A stretch of 64,000 nucleotides of DNA from Stenopsyche tienmushanensis. Lineage: Eukaryota > Arthropoda > Insecta > Trichoptera > Stenopsychidae. A model generated the notes under the pieces. The model saw only the letters and a list, made by a program, of their open reading frames with translations, was not told where the DNA came from and made no database searches. This document shows, piece by piece, positions 1 to 12,700 of this stretch (position 1 is its first letter; each line of letters opens with the position of its first letter). The DNA lies in contig WACJ01000527.1 of NCBI GenBank assembly GCA_008973525.1, positions 930,001-994,000 of the forward strand, read 5' to 3'. Made by a program: the position numbers and the translations under genes.

Positions 1-13
1 CACTCGGTAAACA

Positions 14-1621
<1,608 letters not shown>

Positions 1622-1669
1622 GATTCAATACATATAGAAATGTATATATTTTATGTATTCAACGGAGGA

Positions 1670-1675
1670 AATAAA
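1670..1675 (+). terminator. Poly(A) signal of GALT
   Basis: AATAAA lies 48 bases after the GALT stop codon and is the first canonical polyadenylation hexamer downstream. Confidence 0.6.
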
Positions 1676-2775
1676 TTCACCTTTGACCTGCAAGGAATTT
1701 ATCTAATAAGACCTTATTATTATCGATGTTTCATAGCATGCTTGATAAGTAAAATACAGTTCATCTCAGTTTAATAGTTTCGAGCTTTTTATCACACAGT
1801 ACACTGATAAATGTTCAATAGTTTGTGCTAGGATACTACAAAATTATTTAAAAATCAATGTAAGTTTATGAGATTTTTCTACATGCCAGCTAATTAAATT
1901 TTAGCCAATGAATTTAATATAAATGTTTATAAAAATTGATAACATAATCTATACAAATTGATTCTGAATTTTAAGGCTTATCATGGCTTTATTTTTATAA
2001 ACGTTACGTGCATACAATCAGGTTAAAAATATATTTAATCTATAACGCTATAGAAAAGATCAAATTGCATTACTTTTAAAACGCATGATTTATAATAATA
2101 CCCATTATATGCTTTTGTCATGTTAACTTTAAGCATATAATGCATTACCTTTCAAATATTACTGGATTATTTGAATTTATTACATAGAAAAAATGCATTT
2201 GTTTTCATATAAAAATACTTTGAGAACTATGAAATGTGGCATATATGATTGAAATAAATGACAAAAATGTGCGAATGCTTGATATATATATATGTGTGTT
2301 ATCTAAAATGAATCAATCATTATGACCTATATGAGTAAATTAAATTAGAAAAATATGTTTTGCCGATATAATAGATAAGATTACTTCAAAATATGAATCG
2401 ATACAAACGAGCTAGAATTTGCATGCAGAGGATTCCGTTTTGCACTGTTTCTTTAAGTATTTAAAAATATTCAATCTTTGTTTTATTTAAATTTAAAAAA
2501 AGTAAACTCAAAAAACGTTATTAACATGTTTTAAAATTCATTTTATAAGCAACATATGTCACTTTAACTGATTTTTTTAAAAGGTCTTAATCATTGAATT
2601 TTCAAGCATTAAAAACGGTACAATTTAAAAATAAATTTAAATTTAAAAAATATAAATTTAATAAATTATTAATTGAAAATTTATTCAGCAGGCGCTATAT
2701 TTATATTTTAATACGGAGGTGAATTTAATTTAATTTATGGATCTATAATGTAGAATATTTTAAAGTGATCGAAAC

Positions 2776-3010
2776 GTGAACGGTTTTAATCGGGTTATGG
2801 TCGCGAATTTTAGACCAAGTTGTTTCCCGGTGACATTCGCCGGTCGGTGGGGCTTGTGTTGGGGCGCATTTAGGAGCGCGTTTCGAGGCGCGCTCCTCAA
2901 TCAGGGGCTCCGGGCTAAGGCTGGCCCCCGCAAGCCCGATCTGAGCTGCTATTCTGCTCTTCTACTTTCCTGCTCCTCTGCTCCTTCTTCGGCGTAAGAT
3001 TTGACGCCTT
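2776..3010. other. GC-rich island with a short perfect hairpin
   Basis: This stretch is strikingly GC-rich against its surroundings. It contains a 9-bp perfect inverted repeat, AGGAGCGCG at 2872-2880 and CGCGCTCCT at 2889-2897, with an 8-base loop. A pyrimidine-rich run of CTGCTCTTCT-like units follows at about 2947-2995. An open frame of 73 codons crosses it, but nothing in the translation is recognisable. It may be a fragment of a GC-rich mobile element or a regulatory island; neither is shown. Confidence 0.4.
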
Positions 3011-4430
3011 ACACCTATCAAACAATCTATTGCTCGTTACTGCACTTAAATCGTTAACGTTACATCAATCCCATTACTGCCGAATACAACACAACTAATG
3101 CGTTTGAAATGTCAAAACATTCCCATTCAATTTATTCGTCTTATTTCCTTCTGCGTATGAGGATGATTTGTTTCCGTTATTTCGTTGAAGAATATAAAGA
3201 ACATTTGTATAAAATACAAAATCTTATTATGTACTGTTATTGCGCTAATATTTTAATTTATCGTCTGTTTTCGGAGCTTATATTAATATTTATTTTTTTG
3301 TCCATAAATCAATGATTTTCCATCATTTCCCACAAGATAAATTTGTGTTATCAACCAATGTCTTAAGTTCTGACATATAATTTTTTTTTAGCTTTACCAC
3401 AATGACCTTTTAAATAATTATTTTTGTGTAACAAGAATGTCATTAAAAAAAAAAAAAAGATTGTTGACATTTTAGCAAACTGATAATCTTCAAATTTAAA
3501 CTCAATTTTCGTGTCGTTACTTGGATTTTCATAAATGGATACCATTTTTTAGTTTTACTTTAAATGTAATAGCATCTTATACTGCTTTAATAATTACACA
3601 ATTAATCCAATATTAATTATTTTTTGTTGAGAAATCTATTGATAAATATTAACTCGTTATGAACTGCCAACACATATGCTGTGTTTTTATTAAAATTTTA
3701 CGCAAAGTTCGTACGTAATTTAAATTTGTCTCCAGAAAATCTCATAGAACGCCGTTATACAGGTTTCAAGGGCTTTATTTCTGTGAAAATTGTACACGTC
3801 TAAATGGCATGTTTTTTGGCATACATAATAAAACGCATTAAAACCAAACGTATTGAGAACTCGTTTTATGATTATTTATGAATATAATCATTCCAAAACC
3901 ATCAAATTTAGTCGTTATTGTTTGTCGATTCTTTTTCTGTTAAAATGCGAATAAAAATGCCATTTTTATGAAGCGTTATATTAAATATTTGCTATTTTTA
4001 TAAATAAAAAGTGAATCATACAGTTCTTTTAAAAATTCAGTGAATTTATACAACATCATAGATATCTTAGCGTTGGTAAAACATGATATTTTATCTAAAA
4101 ATGATACCATTATCCGACAAGATAAATAAGAACTCTCAAATGTAAATCTTTTATTTTTATAACAATAAAACACTTGGAATTCCAGAAGTAATTAGTTCAG
4201 ATTTTAAAAATTTATCTTTAAATGCTACTTTGCAGTTTTAGTTTGAATGAACGAATTCGAATCATATTAAATGTTTTGATTCTATTGAAGTGCTTTCATG
4301 TATTTTTAAATATGCTAAAAAAACGGTTGTAGTGCTTTATTTACCTTAGCATAGTGCATATGCTAAATGTGTCGCATAACAAACTGCGTATACAAACAAT
4401 ATTTTTACTATGTCCATGTTATTCCCGCGA

Positions 4431-4530
4431 GTGTAAACAATAAGTTGACAGAGTTTTATTGCAATCGGACGAACGGTATGGCGGCGCATTAAATACGGAC
4501 AAACAAACATTGATTTTTATATGTTAGATT
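4431..4530 (+). repeat. Copy of the GTAAACAATAAG...CGGTATGG interspersed repeat
   Basis: About 100 bases here match the arms of the foldback structure at 55861-57121. Shared landmarks are AAACAATAAG, GTTTTATTGCAATCG, GAACGGTATGGC, GCGCATTAAATAC and GGACAAACAAACATTGA. It is a third, solitary copy of that family. Confidence 0.6.
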
Positions 4531-5042
4531 TAGGGTTGTCCCAATTTACAGATTTTTTTACAAGGCATTCAGACCAATATATCCCGAAATTGATTCAGTT
4601 GCGTAGCAATTATCATTCAGGCGGGCAGCCCTGATGACCTTTGTTGAATTTATTTTAAAATAAAATGGAAACATCAAGATCCATTGAAATGTAAAGACAT
4701 TTTTGGATTCAACAATATATGTCCCTAGCGAAATAATTTAAAAAATATGTATTTTTCTGTAAAATTTTAATTCCATGCATTTTTGCACAATTTCTATTTA
4801 TAAAAGGATAGTTAGATTGATTTAAAAGGTCGTTCTTGTTTTTGAATACTATTTATTATTGAGGTCAAATTTTATTTGGTCAAACAAACGTCTATTATTT
4901 GCGGTACAACGCATTGTTAAGCAATCATTTTTATAAAGGCCTCCGTAAAAGACATAAACAATAAGATCCGGAACAAGGATTTATAAATACAATTCCATTT
5001 TATTTAGTTTATGAAGCAAAACTGTTGTGATAATCAAATATT

Positions 5043-5110
5043 ATCGTCGGAGCCGAAACAAGGGCATGGCAAAGCAGGTGCCCGCCATGGGCACAACTGA
5101 GTTTGAGGCA
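5043..5110. repeat. Divergent end of the hAT-like CAGGGCCGTAACAAGG family
   Basis: The sequence CGGAGCCGAAACAAGGGCATGGCAAAGCAGG and the following Pro-like GCCCGCCATGGGC segment resemble the terminal 60-70 bases of the hAT-like elements at 14075 and 19758. It appears to be a single old terminus. Confidence 0.4.
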
Positions 5111-6720
5111 CAAATGTTAAATAAGCTGAGCGGATCAATTAGTAAAAGACGCTAGACGTCGTGAGTCTGGATAATTGGAGACTCAGGATATATATTTTTG
5201 ATATTAGGATCTATAGCCATTGTTTTCCGTTTCAAAGCTTCATAATCGTCGTGCGTTGTATTCATCATTTGCATTGTGAATCTCACCTCTCCGTGTCATT
5301 TTCATCGAAATGATAGCACACATTTGCCCTAAATAAAATAGGTCGTCATTATTAAGGCCATTATTCTGTGATTGAAGCAATTCTTGAACACTTCCATTGT
5401 CCATTTATGCTAATCCGAGATCTAATACGGGTCATTTGATTTCTTCCATTGTGCACGTCGATTCAATCTCGAATCTAAAGATACGTTTTTAGTCGCGACG
5501 GTGAAAAACTTCGCAGTGACTCAGATTATTGTTGGTGTGTATGGTTTTTTTGGCGTCAACGCGAAGTTGTTCTAAAACCTGATACGCGTATATCTGTGTA
5601 TTCTATGCATTTATTTTAATTTTGAAGTGATATTGATATGTTATTATGCATTAAATTAATTCTAGACATAAATTTACAGGTGATTTTCCTCATTCCTATC
5701 CTTGACCTTTCAAATATCAACCAGCATGGACACTCAATAAGTTCGTATATAATTGGATTATTTCAGGCTAGAATTTGCCAACCTAACCGTTACATTTGTC
5801 ACTCAGATTTTCCTCCCTTAAAATTGTATCACAAACTGCTTAATTTTTTGGAAACGTCCAAAATAATTGCACAAATAAATTTATGTAATGCAGTAAATTG
5901 AAATATATCAATAGATACATTCTTTTTTTCGCGTATCTTAGAACAAAATTATCACGGAATTTCAATCACACGGTATTTATCTGATTTTGAATGGACGTTT
6001 TTGAGTACTAGTCTAACATACGAGGCAATAGTAGAGACATTTTCTTGAATCAGCTGACGTGTTGCATAAGGTTACTTTTTTTTACATAGTAATAATTTTA
6101 GTAAACATATTCATTATTATAAATTTGATATGTGTACGCTAATAGCTGTCATCTTGAAATAGTTATCACGTTAAGTTTATATTGCATTGTCTAAAACTGT
6201 CGTTTTATATTGCTATTTTACAAAGTACGTTGCTAAACTATATTTTTTTAGCATATAAATTTATAAATAAATATTTAATCATTTCTCATTTTTTGTATAT
6301 AATAGATAACTAAGCAATAACTGCATTACATGAGCGTTTTACGAGTTTATATTGTAATAAAGTGATAGTCATCAACTTTGAGTGCCTTCTGTGGTCCCTG
6401 GCTTGAATAGATTAGATTATTTAAGTCAGATAGAATTAGCCGTATTTCATTTTTGATATCGTCTATATATAAGTTTGATGCCTATTTCGCACAACTCTTG
6501 ATAGTTTTCATTAAAAAAATATTTCCGCTAGAGTATTTAGTCGTTATCTAAAGCTTATCTCATTTAATTAAAAAGTTATTTGATGCAATATAAAAACATC
6601 TCTTATAATTCATTTCTTTTTCAACATATCAGCATGTTGATGTATCATATTGTTTCAAAATATTAATATAGCATCTTCTCGCAAAAATACATTACCGTGC
6701 TAGTAATCCTTTATCAAATC

Positions 6721-9700
6721 ATGAGCCATTCTCCTGCCTTTGAAGATTGCTCTCCTGCAGCGACTACCCCGTCAACGCCAGTACTTAGAAGTCTTGGTTC
6801 CGAGCGAAATTCTTCATGTTCGCCTCCTCACGCAAGAGATGATAAATTCTCCGTGTATCAAATAGGACCCAAGGACTTGCATTGTGTAACAACAGGAATT
6901 GGAATGACGCATGAAGGATTCACAGGTCAAACAAAAGATGACATTAAACATCAAAAGATGGTCGATAAAGTAAGTCAAACATTCATATAAATACATGCAT
7001 TGCTGTCTAGATAAAGTGTTTCGGATAGAATACGGCTTTTGCACGTCGATCTAACGTTACAAATATGAGACGTCCAAAAGTCATCCTCGTCATTTGTTCC
7101 CGTTCATTAGCTACGTCAGATAAAGAGCTGCCGAGGAAATAATGAAAAAATTTTATCTTCGAAAGTAAAACTTACTTGTAAACAATCTAAATATATCTGG
7201 AATACTTTAAAGATAAAAATGTAAAGCAGTAATCAGGAAATGCTTAAGCACGCCACATAATATTCAACTTGTTTGACGATTCAGTCTCTTTGTTTGTTTG
7301 TTGCACCGTAAAATATTTTATGGTGAACAATATATGAAATAAGATATACGATAGTTTATATTTTTGTTGAAGATTGTGATGGTTATAAGCAATAATTGAT
7401 ATTTAAACGTATTTATTAGTGTATCGCGGAATACACATCGCAGTAATTATATTTTGTATAGGGTTTTCATCGATCGCATGGAAATTTGCAGGTGGTATTA
7501 CCAACGAGCTCAAGTACGCCAATATCATCTCCGTTTGCCGGCAATGTTATAACAGGTTTGTATTATATTTTTATTAAATTTGAAATATCTCATATACGGA
7601 GTGCAACAGGGAAACTTTCTTATTTGAAACTGTTATCTCGTATACTGTTTGTGTTATTCGTATTTTAAATAAGGTAATTTCCCTGCCGCACCACATGAAA
7701 ATTAATATCACGTTGTAAATATGATATTTTTTTATTAGATGCTCAGTGGCAAAATGCTTCACAACAAAGTCCTTTGACGGCACCTCATTCGCCTGGAGCA
7801 TTTAGCTGCGGCGGTGATATGGGTATAGCATCAAGTGATAGGGTAATTATAATATCCGTTTCTGTATACCGAGCGCTAAATGAGTGCAATAAATTAATAC
7901 ATTCATTATTATTAGTCTACGGATCCGGGATCGGGCACAGGCGGATTGCGTTTATCCAGAAAAGAATCGTATAAAGCGCAACGGCAACATTATCGCCTTG
8001 AAAAGAAGCGCGTTACATCCGAATTATTATCGTCGCTGGAGGACCCGACTGCTATTATACTAGCCGATTGGTTAAAGGTTAGCAAAATTAACTAAAACAG
8101 CATCCATTTTTAACATTTTAACGTAATGCGCGCCAAATTGTAATATTTATAGGTCAGAGGCACTCTGAAATCTTGGACGAAGTTATGGTGCGTTCTAAAA
8201 CCGGGCTTATTAATGCTTTATAAAAATCCCAAAGCCAAGGTATTTATCGTCAAATTGCTTATTTTTATAATACGACAAATCAAAATATTTAAATTTGAAC
8301 GTTTTCAGAGTAATCATTGGGTGGGAACTGTTCTTTTGAGTACTTGTCATGTCATCGAGAGACCGAGTAAAAAGGACGGCTTCTGTTTTAAATTGTATCA
8401 TCCGCTAGAGCAAAGTATCTGGGCGCCGAGGAGACCGCATAATGAAACCATAGGTCGAATGATTTACAATTATATAAATCGTGTTTAAAAAAATTGACAT
8501 TGAGTAATCAAAATGCATGCTTGAGTAGGTGCCGTTGTTCAACCATTGCCAACGGCGCATCTTATATTTAGAGCACCCTCACAAACAGCTGGAAAGTGTT
8601 GGTTGGATGGACTGGAATTGGCGTTGAAGTCATCAAATATGTTGCTCCGGTTAATATTGTTTTTGTCTCGTTAAATATATTTAATTATTATTTACACCTG
8701 ATCAATTAACACTTCTTGTGTGCAAATGTTTAATGTAATTTTAAGCATTGCCGATATTTATATTTCTTCGACTATTTAAACACGTTTCTATGTGAATTTT
8801 CTGTTTGAATTAATAGTAATTCAAGCAAAATAATAATTTATAGATGCGGAGGCAATAGTGGTACGAGAACATCTGATACTACAACAAATCATGAGACCCA
8901 GTGGTCTTCCGAGGATCTCGAGAAACATTTTCCTGAACACGGTAAGTATTTTGTAATTAAAATATATTACCGTGCGATATTATTTATATATTTATATGAA
9001 ATATATTTTTAAACATAAATATCTGTTATATAGATATACAGTGGTATATGCATATGAGACTCTTCACGGTTATTTTGTATTTATTTTCAAATGTTACAAG
9101 GTTCAAAACTAATATATTTATATCTACCCTCATCCTTGTGTACCTGTATGCTCGTTGCAAATCTTTGTATGCTAAACTGTGTTAATTCATGTAAAAATTG
9201 CTCATTAGTCTCTAAGCTATTAGCTTCAATTAATCAAGTGTGTCAAAGCTTGACTTCATTCATGTCTGATGAAAGTCCAGTAAATGCTAATCATTCCAGT
9301 AGTGATAATCTCATCGAACTTGAACATTCTATTATGAAATGGAAACAAATCTTATGCATATTTGAAACAATGCTTGAAGAATGCTCTGATTTTAAATCTT
9401 ATCCTGACGAATCTACAGATTACTTAAAGTTACAGCAGAATACAATATTTGATTGTAATCACGATGAAAAATTACAAAATGTAAATAGGAGTATCAACGA
9501 CAATACAAAGATTGATATTAATATGCCAGGCTGCTCTAAATGGAAAATGCCAAATATAAACTTTCTGAAAAAGAATAAAAAAGAGTATCAATCAAAGGAG
9601 TATTTGAGCGATGATCCTTTTACAAAAAACACGTTTTACACGGCGTCACTAAAATCAAAGAGTGATATTAAAATCCCCGATGTTTCTGTGAAAAATACGT

Positions 9701-12700
9701 CAATAACGCCATTGAGGTTTCTCAAAAAGAAAGCTGATAATCCTAGGGAAATCTTCACAAGCGACAAAGAATCTGATACTGAAAATTCATCAGTCTTGAC
9801 TCCCGAAAAAAATAAAAGCATCGAAAAGAGTCTCGCAAATCCAGTGTATTTTCTAGAAGAAAATCTCATGAAAATAGCCAGTGCTTTTCCTAAACGAAGA
9901 TCTTCAACGCCATCCGCATTCTTAAAAGTGGGATTGAAAGACGATCATTCTAATCAATTGACCAAAAATCAAATTTCATTGGCCAAAATGAAACATAACA
10001 AGGCCAACGAAGGAACGTCCAAAAAAACATTCCACAATACCAACCTGCGAAACATGCTAAACATAAATAATTATATTTCCGGTAGAAAATCAGCCGAACC
10101 GCGCATCGACGACCTGCAGAAGGCATACGAAAAACATAACAAATTAAACCCTCAGGATATGTTGCATTACAGAGATGCGGCGACCTCGGTACCCGGTCTA
10201 ACGCATCTGGGCTTTGAAAACAACCACGATAAATTCTCATTGATCGATTTTAAAAAGCTTCCGTCCATAACAATCCTACAAAAAGAATCGCAGGCAAATT
10301 TGGAGAGATGCTCGTCGCAAATGATTTATGTATCTGGGAATATCGTCAAGAAAAAGGGTAACGACGATTGATAAATATGTGATTACAAACAACAAAGGCA
10401 ACAACAAAAATATCTTGATTCATTTCATTACTGTAGTGCTAGTGATAGTATTTAATCTCGTAGTAAATAGTAGAATTTATTGCTTATTCGTTCCATGCAT
10501 CCTTTTCCTCGTGTGTTGTAGATCTTGAAGGGGCTGAACTATCGGAAACGGACTCAGAAGGTGTGCACGATGTAGTCGATCCAAATCCAACAAACGGTAT
10601 TGACGACGAGGAATCCATCGCCGATAGAATACGAACACGTCTAGGAATTACGTATGTAGATGAGTTAAATGATGATATCGGCCAGGTAATATATTTTTTA
10701 TCTATTGAATATATCAAAAATATTTTTAAACAAACAGTAATCAAATCTATCTTTTAGTCAGGTGAAGTAATAGAAGAATTAGCGGAAGAGAACAAATCTC
10801 TTTTATGGTATTTGATAAAACAAGTTAGACCGGGAATGGATTTATCCAAAGTTGTTTTACCAACCTTTATACTGGAGCCACGTTCCTTTTTAGATAAACT
10901 TTCTGACTCTTTCTACCACTCTGACATTTTATCAAGGTTAGTATAAATAAAATAAATATAAAGATTACCAAAGATTAAAAAAAAACATAGTACAATAAAA
11001 CTTCAATTTAACGGACTTTGGATATAACGGACAAAAAATCCAGTGAAATATTAAAAAATTAAAAACGACCTGTTAATATTATACATGCTTAAATTCATGA
11101 TAATCACGTCATACGTCTAGCACTAGAATTTGAGACATAATGCAGTCTTGCTCGTAGACTGCACCTAGTCAAAGCCTTTAAATGTTGGAGTCTGGAATGT
11201 CTGCGTCTCGTATATGTGAACAATATGGCATAAAAAGGCAAAATAAATAAATTTGCATTAATGTGTGATGTAGGAGAAAACAGCAATCCCAGAAAATGAA
11301 TGAAATTGGTTCATGAAACTTCACTTGAATCTTAAAATGGTATGGCCAAAAACGTTCTTGTGGGGTTCCAGTTCGGGCAGTTGAATTGAAATCTGCTGTA
11401 ATTAAATGAGCAAATCCTGTTAAAATATCATTCAGAACAAGTGATGGATGACTCTGGCGCTTTCACAAAAGGCCGATGGATCGCATAGACTGGTTCCCGT
11501 AAATGTTGGCAAATCTTGTAAACATAGAGTTTTAAAATATAATGCATCATCTGCCCGTTTCATATTATAACTCTAATATGGCATGGTTCAATTCAGATAT
11601 TTTTAAAAACTGGTTTTTTAAAGAAATTTCATGGGAAGAAACTGGAAATACCGCCGGAAGAGGTGAAATGTTTATTGATTTTAGACAACACTCCCGCTCA
11701 TCCCTCTGAAAATATTCTACATTTAGAAGATGGCAACTTTAGTTTTATGTTTTTGCCAAAAAATACAACATCCCTTATTTAACCCATGGATCAGGGAATA
11801 ATTTTGGCAACCAAACGAATATATAGCAGAAGGTTTTTAGACGAAGTAATGGTTGTATTGCAATATGAAGACGATGCAGAAGATACAAGAGGACAGCGTA
11901 CCTTGCAAAACTTAAAGTGTTACGATTTAACCCTATCGGACCGGAAATCGTGAGACAGAGACGGGTGTCTTGCGTCTCATAATACACTCGTGCCTCGATG
12001 GCCCTTATTTCTGTAGGACCATACATAATGTTGGAGAAGAAATAGCTAAGGAAGATGTTTTACAATGTCTAGAAATAGATAAAGGCATAATTTCATGACT
12101 GAAAGTGAAATAGCAGATGAAGTTATGAACCTAAAAATTGAGAATGGAAGTGAAGATAGCGTAGAAGAAGGAACAACACTGATATTATCACTGCAGTGAT
12201 AAGATCACATCTCGACAATCTAATAATATTTATTGTCCATTCGTCAGATAACCAAGTTCAACTATATTATACGCATTTTCGAGAGTTGATTATAAAAAAA
12301 CAGCAAACTTCAAAAGTGCAAACAAAACTTGATTCATTTTACAAAGTAGGATTACTAAAAGCAAGCGCATCGCTATGTTTGATATCGACATGATATTTGA
12401 TAGCAACCATCACTTCATGACGAGTGTCCGACAAAAAAAAATGTGTTTTGTATTTTTTATTTATATCCAAATACGGTGTATTTTCAAAAAAATTGATTTA
12501 TTTTAAACCTATTTATAGGTTTTACTGTACTTAAAATTTTATCACAGTTTACTTTCTTTTATCCTAAGTTGTAAAATGATTCTATTTATTCATGTTTTTA
12601 ATTGTAGTGCTTGTCATTATAATGATCCCTATGACCGGATGAAAACTGTTGTACGATGGTATCTATCTGGGTTGTATAGGAAACCTCGAGGTTTAAAGAA

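Larger units (their letters stand above)
1676..6720. other. Intergenic stretch between GALT and the ORP gene
   Basis: No coding exon is supported here. The DNA is very AT-rich except for a GC-rich patch at 2776-3010. It holds repeat copies at about 4431-4530 and 5043-5110, and a possible mariner end (CACTCAATAAGTTCGTA) at 5731-5747. Upstream noncoding exons and the promoter of the ORP gene probably lie in its last kilobase, but none can be fixed from sequence alone. Confidence 0.6.

Noticed and set aside
5731..5747. A solitary mariner-like end CACTCAATAAGTTCGTA as evidence for a complete element
   Set aside because: No partner end or transposase fragment nearby; at best a terminal remnant, so no element was called.
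9950..10240. A 96-codon minus-strand frame
   Set aside because: Lies opposite the candidate ORP cassette exon and has no recognisable features; a shadow frame.
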